Origin: Floridanema evergladense
GTDB lineage: Bacteria; Cyanobacteriota; Cyanobacteriia; Cyanobacteriales; Aerosakkonemataceae
Reading direction: 5' to 3' (one strand)
NCBI RefSeq assembly: GCF_041929205.1
Contig: NZ_JBHFNT010000071.1
Length of the DNA: 64,000 nucleotides
The position numbers and the translations under genes were made by a program. Below the pieces are notes generated by a model. That model was not told the origin of the DNA, did not search any database, and saw nothing but the letters and a program-made list of their open reading frames with translations. Positions 25,162 through 35,828 of this stretch are shown here, in pieces. Every line of letters begins with the position of its first letter. Within the stretch, counting starts at the first letter, position 1.

Positions 25162-28100
25162 TTACCAAGGGTTGCCTATTAAAGTAAAGCCTGACCAAAA
25201 ATAGGGATGTGAAAAGTTAAGTTTTCCTGGTTGTCTCAATTCCGGGGGTAAAGAAATTCCTGCTTTTCCGATGCCTTCTAGTTCGTTATTATCTACGACT
25301 ACTTCTCCTTTAATCATTGCTAATTGAGCAAGTCTGAGTGCTTCGGCGCGAATGGGAGCAGTTTTTAATTGTTCATAAAACTCTGACATTAATGCTAATG
25401 TCCCTTGGTCGGATACGTACCACAAACTGGCTAAAGCTGACTGAACTCCAGCTTGAATTGCTAATCCGGCAAAACCTAATTCTACTTGTTTATCACCTAA
25501 AGCTGTGCGACAAGCACTTAATACTAATAATTGCACAGGTGGGTCATTCCATTTGACGGTTCTTACTCGATCTAATCCTAATTTTTCATCCCAAAATTGT
25601 ATGTAAGAATTGCTGGGATTTCCTGGTCTAAATTCGGCGTGAGTGGCGAGGTGAACGATTTCAAATTTGCCAGTATTGCGTTGAGTGTTAAGATTATTTA
25701 CGGTAAAAGCTTCGTTTAAGGAAATTTCTCCTGACCATAGTTGATTAGCAATAGTAGATAATTCTACTGGTACTGCTGGTAAGGGAGCTTGTTCTTTAAA
25801 TGTTGAGGCTCCCATTGCTAATACTGTAGAGTTTTTCAAGTTATAAAACTGGGGATTAGTTAAACTAAAACTAGGCATTAAAGAAATACTGTAGCGATCG
25901 AGAATAAATCCTTTTCCATCATGTAAAACTGCTAATGGTAACGATCGCAAACCTGCATCAGGAATAAAAATTAAGTTTTTTATTCTCCGTTCTTGTAATT
26001 TACCTTCCACCGGAGCAATCAATATTTTGTAGAGTTCTTGTGCGGGAGCTAAGTAACTGTCGGTGTTTAATTTTGTGCGATCGGTTACTTCCATTTGCAA
26101 TTGTCTAGCTAAGGCAATTATTTGTCCTTTGGTAACATTAGAAATGGGAAAACGTACTGGTTCTCCTTCCGGTGTGATTAAGTATAATTCGACGCGATCG
26201 CTATCTTTTTCTTGGCAATTTTCGGCTGTTGATTCATTATTTTCTGTTCTACTAGGAGGACAGGTAACAAGTGTTTCTCCTGCTTGTTCTCCCCGATTAA
26301 AAATGATATAGAAAATTGCCGATCTTACACCAGTTTCTGCTTCGTTACGCCGCAGTCGATCGCGAATTTCTTCCAAAGTTTTAATGTTATTAGTAACTGG
26401 TAAACCAAAATAAGTTGTAAATTCTTGGGAAAATTTATCTTCTGCTACTCCTAATATGGGATCGATGGGAACTGGAGGAACTTGAGTAACGGGAATTCTC
26501 GGTAGCTCAGAAATATTTTCCTGTTGTTGAATTACCTGTGTAATTTCATTGGTTATGGGATTGTCTGGATTGTCTGGATTACCTGGATTGTCTGGATTAC
26601 TTGGAAAATCTTGAGTAATAATTTGTATGTTTCCTAAAGTATAAGAACCTGGAAATGATTGAGTCGGCGTAATAGTATCTGTTCCAGTTGTTAAAGCTCC
26701 CGCAGTGCCATTTTTATTAGCATTTCCGACTATAAAAGGTGTTTTTAAAGAACCTCCACCATGACGGATAATAATCGAACCATTTCCCGTTCCGCCAGCA
26801 GTAGAAATGCTACTATTTACACCTTTGTTATCAATAAAAGTGGCAGTTGAACGGAAGAAACTTTCTGTTGTAATGTCAACTTTTCCCCCAGTTCCTTGAC
26901 TCCCTCCTTGTGCGTTAATAAACCCAACTTGCACATCATTTGGAGGATCTAAAGTTACTGTTCCACCATCACCAATAGTAGCACTAACGTCGATGTTAGC
27001 TGTGGTAATGCGATCGCCAGATTTAACAATTACTGTACCGCCTTTTTCAACTCCGGTTGCAGTTAAATTTCCAGTAGTTATAGCTTTTGGCGCAGTCAGG
27101 GTGATAGTTCCCCCAGTTCCAGTATTAGAAACATCTAAATTGCCAGTTTCAACAATACCATTTTGACTATTAGCCGTAATATTTCCGCCTTTTGCAGTTA
27201 TATTGCTGGTGCGAATATCACCAGTGGTATTTAGTTCAACTCCAGCTCCACTAGTAGTAATATTTCCTTTAAAATTCACATTACCAGTTCCCGCATTGTA
27301 TTGGATTTGTTGCGCCTTAATTGTAGAATTCGCTGTTAAATCTCTGGCGTTAGTAATTAAAATATTGCCAATTTCTTTACTGCTACCAACAGCACCATTA
27401 AAGGTAACATTACCAGTTGCAGCAGATAAAGTTAAATTGTTAGCTTTACCAGCTTCACTATCTACTGTATTACCAAAAGTTATGCTTCCATTTCCCGAAT
27501 TAAAAACAGCATTGTCTGTAAGAATTACTGGTACATTAATAGACAAGTCACTAGCAGTATTGATACCTTGGGAAACAAAAAGATTGCCAGCACTACTAAT
27601 ATCTAATTTGCTTAAAGGTGAATTTTTACCAACACCTGCATTAAAGCGAATGTTTCCACTACCTGCAACTAAATTTAACTGTTTAGCACCATCTAATGAA
27701 CCATTAAAAGTAAGATCGCTTCCTCCTAAACCTGTACTAACTGTAATATCATTTCCTAACTGAATTGCTCGACCCAAAGTAATATTTTGATTTTCAGTTG
27801 TCAGATTTGCATTTAGATTGATTAGCGCACTATCTAAAGTAATTGAAGCGTTATCTTTGGCAATAATTGCGCCATTAACATTAATTGTGCCACTTCCCGA
27901 TCGAATTGTAATCGGATCGTTAAATGTCACTTCTTTAACTGATACTAATCCTGTCCCATCTGTACGTCCGATAACGATTGAACTAAAGCCATTTTCTAGG
28001 TTAGCTAAAGTGTTAGCAGAGAGGTTAAACGCACCTGGAATAGAATCTGCGATCGCAACTGTTTGATTAGCCTCTGCTGGTTCTAAAATTAAATTACCAC

Positions 28101-31100
28101 TACCCGTAACTTTACCACTAAAAACAATTTCTCCTGCTCTTAAATTTAGGGAATTAGTACCAGCAAATAAGCCGGAATTAAATGCGATCGTACCTGTACC
28201 AGGATTAAATTTAGTCTCACCTGTTAAGTTAATAAAACTATTAAATCTGATGTCATTATTTGTAGTAGTAATATTTCCCGAAGTAAAAACTTCACCAGTT
28301 CCTATTTGATTAAATGCACCATCCAAATTAACATCCGATTTAAGATTTAAAGCACCACTATTGTTAATAGTAAAACCACCATTATTGGTGGCAGTAACTA
28401 TACCATTCAAATTAAAAGCTTTACCAGTTAAATTAATACCTTGTGGATTATTAGTATCTAAAATACCTAAATTAGTTGTACCAATTCCCGATTTTTGAGT
28501 AATACTAGCAGCCTTAATTGTATTAGCATTGACATCAGTTGCACTGCTAATAATTAAATCACCAAGTCGCGTATTACTGCCAACCGCACCAGCAAAATTA
28601 ACATTACCTGTTCCAGCATTTAATGTTAAATTCGCCTTGCCATCTAAGCTGTTATTAAAACTAATATCTCCAATGCCTGCACCCGTATCTAAAACCGTAT
28701 CTCCCAGCAAAGTCACCGCACTTTTGAAACTAATTTCATCGCTGGTAGTCGTCAGTTTTCCTGCTAAAGAAACTGCGCCTTCCCCTATTTGTTTGAATGC
28801 GCCATCTAAACTAAATATTGCTGCATCCAACGTCAAAGGACTAGCATTGCTAATCGTAAATCCACCATTGTTTGTCGTTATAACTTTTCCATTAAATCCA
28901 AAACTATTACCTATAAGATTAATTCCTGTAGCGCTATTTGTGTTTAAATCTCCTAAAGTTGTTACCCCTGTTCCCGCTTTTTGCGTGATGCTTGCTGCAC
29001 TAATTGATTTAGCATTAACATCAGTTGCACTGCTAATAATTAAATCACTCAATCGCGTATTACTGCCAACCGCACCAGCAAAATTAACATTACCTGTTCC
29101 GGCATTTAATGTTAAATTCGCCTTGCCATCTAAGCTGTTATTAAAACTAATATCTCCAATCCCTGCACCCGTATCTAAAACAGTATCTCCCAGCAAAGTC
29201 ACCGCACTTTTAAAACTAATTTCATCGCTGGTAGTCGTCAGTTTTCCTGCTAAAGAAACTGCGCCTTCCCCTACTTGTTTGAATGCGCCGTCTAAACTAA
29301 ATATTGCTGCATCTAATGTTAAAGGACTTACGTTACTAATCGTAAATCCGCCATTGTTTGTCGTTGTGACTTTTCCATTGAATCCGAAACTATTTCCTAT
29401 TAGGTTAATTCCACTGGCGCTATTTGTGTTTAAATCTCCTAATTTTGTTACCCCTGTTCCCGCTTTTTGCGTGATGCTTGCTGCACTAATTGATTTGGCG
29501 GTAATGTTTTTAGCGCTATTAATAACGAAATCATTTAAAGGTGTTAAACTTCCCACTGCGCCACTTAAATTAATGTCGCCTGTACCTGTTTCTAAAGTGA
29601 GTTTTTGATTACCATCAATTGTGCCATCAACCGAAATATTCCCACCAGCAGTTACGCCTGTGCTGAGAGTGACATTTTTGCCTAATGAAACACTACCTTT
29701 AAGGTTAATATCTTGTTCAGCAGTGGTGATATTTCCATTTAAATTAGTTTTTCCACTTAAAGTAATAGAGGCATTATCTGTTCCGGTAATCGCACCATTG
29801 ACGATAATTTGACCATTAGGAGATTGAATAATTACTGGGTCGCTAAATGCGATCGCACTTGGTATACTAACTACACCACTACCATTTTCAGCACCAATAG
29901 TAATTGCCGCAAAACCTTCTGCAAAAACATCAAAATTAACAGCAGAAATATCTAAATTTTTACTAGGCGTGAAAGGTTGAAGTAGTAAATTCCCTTTTCC
30001 TTGAATAGAATTTGTTTTTCCCGCAAAACTAATTTTATCGCTAGTTAAACTAATATTTCCTGTTTGTGGTAAACCATTAGCATTAATTGTTCCGACTGTA
30101 ATCCCATTAGGTGCGCTTAAGCTAACATTGCCAGCAATTCCATTTACAGAACTAGTATCTAAAACTCCCGTCGAAGTGTCAATTAATCCAGCACTACTAA
30201 TAACCGAAATATCGCCACCTTTCCCCACACCACCTGTTTTAGAAATAATATCTTTAGTAGTAATGTTACCTTTGGCGTTGAATGTAACTGCGCCTCCATT
30301 GTCAGCAGCAGATGAAGAGTTAACAACTCCTGTTGCAGTATTAATTATGCCATTTTGACTGACTAAACTAATTATTCCACCTGATCCATTACTCCGAGAA
30401 GCAGAATCAATATTTGCCGTAACAATATCACCTTTAGCAGTAAAATTAACTGCTCCTCCATTACCATTATCAGAAGAGGAATCTACATCACCAGCACTAG
30501 TATTAATTCCGCCTGTAGTACTACTAAAAGTAATCTTTGCACCATCTCCTTTACCGGAGTTTACTACATAAGCAAGTACTTCTCTAGTTGTGATATCACC
30601 TAAAGCATTAAATGTTATTTCTCCAGCATTTCCAAAAGTAGTTCCAGCATCAATACGTCCTTTACTAGTATCAATTTTTCCAGTTGCACTAGTCAGGGAA
30701 ATACTACCAGCATTACCAATACTTCCTTCACCGATATGAGAGAGTATTGAACTACTAATAATGTCACCTTTAGCATTAATTGTTATGGGACCACCATTCC
30801 CAGTGATACCACTACTAGAAATTCCGGCTCTAGTATCAATATCAGCACTAGTATCAACAGAACCGCCTGTACTAGTAATACTAACTTTTCCACCATTACC
30901 ACCTTTAGCATTACCTTGCGCCGTCAAATTACTAGTAGTAATATCGCCAGCAGCTTTCAGAGTTATGTCACCTGCATCCCTATCAGAAATAGCTGAAGAA
31001 TTTAAGGTTCCTGATGTTGTATTAATTACTCCATTATTGCTAGTTATAGTAATTCCTTTAGGTGCAGTGATATTACCTGTATTAATATCTAAATTTGCTA

Positions 31101-34100
31101 GTAAGGTTACAGTAGCATCATCTTTTCCGGTAATATTAAAGCCTGTAGTTTTTATATTTCCTGTGCCTACTGGAGATTGCAAAATTAGCGGGTCGTTAAA
31201 GGTAACATTACCAATTACACTAATCGTACCACTACTATTCTCTCTACCTATAACTAGAGAACTAAAACCATCTTTTAAAGCGTTAATATCAAAGGTTGTG
31301 AGGGTTAAATTAGATATGATTTCCTGTTCGCTTGTACCACCAATATTAATATCTAAGCTGGGAGTTGCAGGTTGTAAAATTAATTTATTAGTACCACTAA
31401 CGGAAGCTGTTCCACCTTTAAAATTAATTGCGTTTGCTGTAAAAGTTAACTGATTATTACCTGCAACTAATTGCTGATTAACATTAATTGTAGCCGTACC
31501 AGCGTTTAAAATTGAGTTTCCTAATACTGTTACTGGAGCATTAAAATTAATGTCGCTATTGTTAGTGGTAATGTTACCAGCTAACTCGATATTTCCTGCA
31601 CTAGTAATATCCAGTTTTCCTAATGGTATTGTTTCGCCAATAACAGCATTAAATCTAATCGTACCTGTACCAGCTTCTAAAGTTAATTTTTGCGTACCAT
31701 CAACTTTACCAGTGAAGTTAATATCTCCAGAAACGCTTGCACCTGTACTAACACTAGCGTCTTTATTTAAGGTGACTTTACCATTAAAATCTACATTTCC
31801 TCCAGCGATACTTCCCTTGGTTGAAATGTTGCCTGGAATAATATTAATCGGGGAATTAAGAAGTACTGATCCTCCAGTATTTGCATTACTATTAGTGTCA
31901 ATTTTTCCAGCAGTAGTATTAATTGTGCCACCACTACTAATTAAACTTACATTTCCACCATCGCCACTGCTAGAATTGATAGCAATTATATCGCTTGTAG
32001 TAATATTCCCTGTAGCTTTAAGAAGAATTGAGCCGACTTTACTTATGCTTGAAGTATTTAATTGTCCATTGCTAGTATCAATGTTGCCACCCGTACTAGT
32101 AATATTAATTCCTCCAGTAGCAGTGACATTTTTAGTGGTAATATTGCCACCTGTAGTTAGTGTAATTGTGTCATCAATGGGAACGTCTAAATTACCATTG
32201 GCGGTAATGTTACCTGTGCTAGATTGAATTGTTAGTGGAGAATTAAATGTAGCACCTGTAGAATCAACAGTTATATTGCCAGTACCTTGAGTGCTACCAA
32301 TAATTAATTGAGTAATATTAGTTAATTGATTGCGATCGTTCGGCGATATATCTAAAACATCCGTATTATCAAGGGTATCGCCAGCAATTCTAATTGCTTC
32401 AGTTGTTGAAGAAGGTTCTAAAGTAACGACACCACCTGCAATACTGGAATTAAAATCAATCTCATTTCCTATGAGGATAATATCTCCTTTACCTGCATTA
32501 CCAGTAGTATCGATCGCAGTTATATCAATCCTAGTCAAAGCTTTAAGACTGACTTTTCCGCCAACTCCACTTCCACCTGTAGCAATGATATTTCCTAGCA
32601 CATTTCCATATCCACCACCAACTCCTCCGATCGCACCACCAGTGCTAATAATACTAATATCACCCCCACCATTAGTACCGCTAGAATTTGCTAAAGTACT
32701 TAACAATATATTTTTACTAGCTGTGACATTAATATTTCCACCTTTGCCATTAGCGGAAGATGAATCTAAAATCCGTGCATTGATTTCATCGCCACTTTTT
32801 ATTGTAATATTTCCGCCATTTTTGGTGCTAGAAGAAGAGTCAATTATTCCATTAAAGGTCATCGGACCACCACTGGTTATACTAATATCTCCTCCACCAG
32901 TAGTCACTCCATTAATTTCCAATTCAGCTTTCGCTTCTAGATTGACATTTCCAGATTTATCCCCGAATGTTCCGGTTGTATTGAAGCTACCCGTTATTAG
33001 TTTTCCACCTAATGCTTGAACAGTAATTGCACCACCTTGCGTGCGAATTTCATCGAAAACATCAATAAATTTAACCGAACCATTTGTAGAAGTAATTCGT
33101 AAACTACCTTTGTCTAAATTTAATCCTACCAAATTGTCATTGATTGATGGTATATCATCAATGGTAATATCTCCACTAGCCTCTAAAATTACATTTGCAC
33201 TACTTCCTAAACTATTAATTGCTTTCCAAGTAACAGTATTTTTTGGTTGATCTGGATCTCCAGCTAATATTTGATTATCACTAATCAAATTACTGTCTTG
33301 ATCTCCTACCCCACCCCCAAGAGTAGTTCCTCCAAGGGTATCTGAAATAATTAAAAAAGAAGGATCTAAAAGTAATGTGCCAGTTTTACCATTGGGTGCA
33401 GAAGTATCTACATCGCCATTAAAGTTTAAAATATCAGCACTGGAAACTTCTACAAATCCTCCATCACCGGAATTACTCCCACCTTTGGCGCTAATTTTGC
33501 CATTAAAAGTGGTTGCTTCATCACTCCAAATAATTACTTTTCCACCATTACCAGCAGTGAAACTATCGGCTTTAATAATAGTGTCATTACTAATCAAAAC
33601 ACGGGAAGCATTGGGTAATTTTCCCTGTCCTTTATAATCCCCACCAATGTGTATATTCCCGCCGTCTTTAGTTCCAGAAGCGTTAACATTGGCATTAATT
33701 ACACCAATTTTATCTCCTAATATATTGATGTTACCACCTGTTTCTCCAGAGGCTTCAATTTTGCCGGAAACTATTGCTGTATTTCCTTCGGTAGGAATGC
33801 GAATTCCCGATCCTGTAAGTTCTACGCTACCATCTTTGTTAACAGTAACTCCTGTGGCATTACCGCCTGTTCCGCCAGTTAACATTTGCGGTAGACTAGC
33901 GATCGGTAAATTAAAATCATTCGGTTGAGTTGCACTGTTTCCTATTGGTTGAACTTCTAAACTTAATAAAAATCCTGGTTGTGAAAGTCTGACTAAACTA
34001 GTACCAGGAACAGCTGCAACGGTAATGTTTCCTTGAGGCGCGGTTAAAGTTCCAGTGTTAATAACTGTTCCCGCTAATAAGTTTAAATCTTGACCTAATC

Positions 34101-35460
34101 CTACTGCTAAATCCCCGGAATTAATAATTGTTCCCGGTTGTTGCATGGTAAAGGCAAAGGCGTTAGGATTACCAACTAATGCAGTATAATTATTGTTACC
34201 TGTAGCGTTAAACCAATTATTACCAAAACCAATGCCGTTAGCGGTAGTTGCGGTAAAAGCAGCAGGAACGTTTAATCGAGCATTTCCTCCAAATACAATG
34301 CCTGAAGGGTTCATTAAAAATAGGTTGGAATTGCCTCCAGTTATTTGAATTAAACCGTTAATGTAGGAGATTTCGCCGCCGTTAATTCTGGCAAGAATGT
34401 TCCGAATATTTGGTTGGGATAAAAAGTTAGCAATCTGTTGGTTATCAAGTCCAAATCTTGTAAAACTGTGGAATAAATTTGCACCATCTCTCGACCTTTG
34501 TCCGCCTGTAATGTCGAAGCGATTTCCTTGCGGGTTAACTATAGTGTTTGTCCCATCTTTGGCGGGAACAATTGGTTGAGCGAAAGCTGGATTAATATTA
34601 AATAAGGCGAGGGAAGATATGAAAAATGTACAGGCGAAAATTTTATGTTTCTTCTGGGTTTTGAGTGAGGGTTTTTCTAGGTTTTGTTTGTTAATTAAAT
34701 AAAATTTACTTTGGATTTGTCCGTTGATTTCTTGTAGTTGTACGGTGAGGGAAAAGCGATCGCTTAATCCCCGTCTTTCTAACGCCTGGTTAATAACTTT
34801 TTGGGAATATTGAATCACTTCCAACTGTTGTTGCTGGGTGATACTTTCGCTATGATTACGATAATAGTAAAGCGGTTTATTTATATGTCTTATTTGCGTA
34901 ACTTCCGAAAATTTCAAACATAAATCATAATCAGGTGCATATTTAACTGATTCGTCAATACCTCCTACTTGTTCAAACACTGCACGCCGGAACAAACGGA
35001 AGTGAAAAGTCATAAAATCGAGCAATAAACCTTCTGGAGAATAAGGAATCTTACACCGTTCTCCGTAACCAATTATTTCGCCACTTGCAGAAATATCTAA
35101 ATAATCGGTATAAACTAAACCTACTTCTGGATAAATATCAAGTATTGATGCGGTTTCTGCTAATGCTGTCGGCGCGAGTAAATCATCGCTATCTACCCAC
35201 CCCAAATACTCACCTGTAGTTTGGGAAATTGCTGCTTTTCGGGATAAAGTTTCTCCTTGATGTTTTGCGGTTATTACCCTTACTCGTCGATCGTTTTTAG
35301 CGTAATTTTGAGCAATTTCTACCGAATTATCTGTAGAACCATCATCCCAAATTAATAACTCGAAGTCATGCTTAGTTTGTGCTAGCACGCTTTCGATCGC
35401 AGCACGTAAATAACGATCGCGGTTGTAGGTGATTATGACTAAAGAAATTGTAGCTGACAT
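25162..35460 (-). CDS. giant fusion: GT2 glycosyltransferase - signal-like helix - TPS (FhaB-like) domain - beta-helix repeats - CHAT protease
   Basis: 3432 codons. Residues about 5-210 form a family 2 glycosyltransferase (SLVIITYNRDRYL, IWDDGSTDNS, DSDD at 90-93). A hydrophobic segment at 274-293 ends in AFA (292-294), like a signal-peptidase site. Residues about 295-420 are the TPS/hemagglutination-activity domain (NPSGI at 384-388). About 2,500 residues of Gly/Asn/Thr-rich beta-helix repeats follow, including a recent tandem duplication. After a Pro-Asp-Asn linker the last ~350 residues are a CHAT caspase-like domain with the His/Cys dyad H3274 (LATHAEF) and C3317 (LSACRTALG). TPS-CHAT exoproteins occur in cyanobacteria; the in-frame glycosyltransferase is the odd part. 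No ATG, GTG or TTG codon occurs in frame between residues 216 and 274, so the exoprotein cannot start just before its signal. No TpsB partner is nearby. Confidence 0.85.
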   Translation of the reverse strand: MSATISLVIITYNRDRYLRAAIESVLAQTKHDFELLIWDDGSTDNSVEIAQNYAKNDRRVRVITAKHQGETLSRKAAISQTTGEYLGWVDSDDLLAPTALAETASILDIYPEVGLVYTDYLDISASGEIIGYGERCKIPYSPEGLLLDFMTFHFRLFRRAVFEQVGGIDESVKYAPDYDLCLKFSEVTQIRHINKPLYYYRNHSESITQQQQLEVIQYSQKVINQALERRGLSDRFSLTVQLQEINGQIQSKFYLINKQNLEKPSLKTQKKHKIFACTFFISSLALFNINPAFAQPIVPAKDGTNTIVNPQGNRFDITGGQRSRDGANLFHSFTRFGLDNQQIANFLSQPNIRNILARINGGEISYINGLIQITGGNSNLFLMNPSGIVFGGNARLNVPAAFTATTANGIGFGNNWFNATGNNNYTALVGNPNAFAFTMQQPGTIINSGDLAVGLGQDLNLLAGTVINTGTLTAPQGNITVAAVPGTSLVRLSQPGFLLSLEVQPIGNSATQPNDFNLPIASLPQMLTGGTGGNATGVTVNKDGSVELTGSGIRIPTEGNTAIVSGKIEASGETGGNINILGDKIGVINANVNASGTKDGGNIHIGGDYKGQGKLPNASRVLISNDTIIKADSFTAGNGGKVIIWSDEATTFNGKISAKGGSNSGDGGFVEVSSADILNFNGDVDTSAPNGKTGTLLLDPSFLIISDTLGGTTLGGGVGDQDSNLISDNQILAGDPDQPKNTVTWKAINSLGSSANVILEASGDITIDDIPSINDNLVGLNLDKGSLRITSTNGSVKFIDVFDEIRTQGGAITVQALGGKLITGSFNTTGTFGDKSGNVNLEAKAELEINGVTTGGGDISITSGGPMTFNGIIDSSSSTKNGGNITIKSGDEINARILDSSSANGKGGNINVTASKNILLSTLANSSGTNGGGDISIISTGGAIGGVGGGYGNVLGNIIATGGSGVGGKVSLKALTRIDITAIDTTGNAGKGDIILIGNEIDFNSSIAGGVVTLEPSSTTEAIRIAGDTLDNTDVLDISPNDRNQLTNITQLIIGSTQGTGNITVDSTGATFNSPLTIQSSTGNITANGNLDVPIDDTITLTTGGNITTKNVTATGGINITSTGGNIDTSNGQLNTSSISKVGSILLKATGNITTSDIIAINSSSGDGGNVSLISSGGTINTTAGKIDTNSNANTGGSVLLNSPINIIPGNISTKGSIAGGNVDFNGKVTLNKDASVSTGASVSGDINFTGKVDGTQKLTLEAGTGTIRFNAVIGETIPLGKLDITSAGNIELAGNITTNNSDINFNAPVTVLGNSILNAGTATINVNQQLVAGNNQLTFTANAINFKGGTASVSGTNKLILQPATPSLDINIGGTSEQEIISNLTLTTFDINALKDGFSSLVIGRENSSGTISVIGNVTFNDPLILQSPVGTGNIKTTGFNITGKDDATVTLLANLDINTGNITAPKGITITSNNGVINTTSGTLNSSAISDRDAGDITLKAAGDITTSNLTAQGNAKGGNGGKVSITSTGGSVDTSADIDTRAGISSSGITGNGGPITINAKGDIISSSILSHIGEGSIGNAGSISLTSATGKIDTSKGRIDAGTTFGNAGEITFNALGDITTREVLAYVVNSGKGDGAKITFSSTTGGINTSAGDVDSSSDNGNGGAVNFTAKGDIVTANIDSASRSNGSGGIISLVSQNGIINTATGVVNSSSAADNGGAVTFNAKGNITTKDIISKTGGVGKGGDISVISSAGLIDTSTGVLDTSSVNGIAGNVSLSAPNGITVGTINANGLPQTGNISLTSDKISFAGKTNSIQGKGNLLLQPFTPSKNLDISAVNFDVFAEGFAAITIGAENGSGVVSIPSAIAFSDPVIIQSPNGQIIVNGAITGTDNASITLSGKTNLNGNITTAEQDINLKGSVSLGKNVTLSTGVTAGGNISVDGTIDGNQKLTLETGTGDINLSGAVGSLTPLNDFVINSAKNITAKSISAASITQKAGTGVTKLGDLNTNSASGINLIGNSFGFNGKVTTTNNGGFTISNVSPLTLDAAIFSLDGAFKQVGEGAVSLAGKLTTTSDEISFKSAVTLLGDTVLDTGAGIGDISFNNSLDGKANLTLNAGTGNVNFAGAVGSNTRLSDLIISSATDVNAKSISAASITQKAGTGVTTLGDLNTNSATGINLIGNSFGFNGKVITTNNGGFTISNASPLTLDAAIFSLDGAFKQIGEGAVSLAGKLTTTSDEISFKSAVTLLGDTVLDTGAGIGDISFNNSLDGKANLTLNAGTGNVNFAGAVGSNTRLGDLIISSATDVNANTIKAASITQKSGIGTTNLGILDTNNPQGINLTGKAFNLNGIVTATNNGGFTINNSGALNLKSDVNLDGAFNQIGTGEVFTSGNITTTNNDIRFNSFINLTGETKFNPGTGTIAFNSGLFAGTNSLNLRAGEIVFSGKVTGSGNLILEPAEANQTVAIADSIPGAFNLSANTLANLENGFSSIVIGRTDGTGLVSVKEVTFNDPITIRSGSGTINVNGAIIAKDNASITLDSALINLNANLTTENQNITLGRAIQLGNDITVSTGLGGSDLTFNGSLDGAKQLNLVAGSGNIRFNAGVGKNSPLSKLDISSAGNLFVSQGINTASDLSINVPVILTDNAVFNSGNGSITFGNTVDSEAGKANNLTLSAATGNVTFNGAVGSSKEIGNILITNARDLTANSTIKAQQIQYNAGTGNVNFKGNITTSGAGVELNTTGDIRTSNITAKGGNITANSQNGIVETGNLDVSNTGTGGTITLTAPKAITTGNLTATGVEKGGTVIVKSGDRITTANIDVSATIGDGGTVTLDPPNDVQVGFINAQGGSQGTGGKVDITTESFFRSTATFIDNKGVNSSISTAGGTGNGSIIIRHGGGSLKTPFIVGNANKNGTAGALTTGTDTITPTQSFPGSYTLGNIQIITQDFPSNPDNPGNPDNPDNPITNEITQVIQQQENISELPRIPVTQVPPVPIDPILGVAEDKFSQEFTTYFGLPVTNNIKTLEEIRDRLRRNEAETGVRSAIFYIIFNRGEQAGETLVTCPPSRTENNESTAENCQEKDSDRVELYLITPEGEPVRFPISNVTKGQIIALARQLQMEVTDRTKLNTDSYLAPAQELYKILIAPVEGKLQERRIKNLIFIPDAGLRSLPLAVLHDGKGFILDRYSISLMPSFSLTNPQFYNLKNSTVLAMGASTFKEQAPLPAVPVELSTIANQLWSGEISLNEAFTVNNLNTQRNTGKFEIVHLATHAEFRPGNPSNSYIQFWDEKLGLDRVRTVKWNDPPVQLLVLSACRTALGDKQVELGFAGLAIQAGVQSALASLWYVSDQGTLALMSEFYEQLKTAPIRAEALRLAQLAMIKGEVVVDNNELEGIGKAGISLPPELRQPGKLNFSHPYFWSGFTLIGNPW
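28526..29497 (-). repeat. 486-bp tandem duplication inside the giant gene (two copies)
   Basis: Two direct copies of a 486-bp unit (162 codons) at about 28526-29011 and 29012-29497. I counted eight differences in roughly 270 aligned bases. Each encodes the sequence around SAASITQKAGTG, LNTNSA, GFTIS and DAAIFSLDGAF. More diverged relatives of the unit flank them, so this is a recent repeat expansion in frame. Confidence 0.85.
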
Positions 35461-35828
35461 GGCAATATTAATCTGTGAATTTGTAAAAATAAATTACATT
35501 TAACTTGCTTAAAAGATCGGCACCCAGAAAAAGTCAGTGAGATTATTATGCCTTATTTTTTCAGATGTGGTACCGTGCGAGAACAAATTTAGAGAGGTTA
35601 AAATTTTTAATGCTTCTTAGGCAAAAGCATTTCCCGATTCTACCTTACACCGCTATGTCAAAAATTAAAAATTTATTCCTGAGTTTCTGAATCAATTTTT
35701 GTATATTAAATATGAATTTTTGTTTGCTGATATTAAAGTTTAGCTCGATCGCCTATAAAGATTCTCAAATAGGCATTTACTGTACACAAACTAAGTGTCG
35801 TATAGTTGTTTTAACCACCAAAACCTTT
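35461..35828. other. intergenic region upstream of the giant gene
   Basis: About 370 bp, A+T-rich, upstream of the minus-strand fusion gene. I see no convincing ORF or RNA gene and no strong Shine-Dalgarno directly before the glycosyltransferase ATG at 35460. Confidence 0.45.

Noticed and set aside
28529..29608. 359-codon plus-strand ORF antisense to the giant gene, plus similar long antisense ORFs at 27203, 30761, 31550 and 32330
   Set aside because: They lie wholly opposite the fibre repeats; their Leu/Pro/Val-rich products mirror the Asn/Gly/Thr codons of the sense strand and repeat with the same period.
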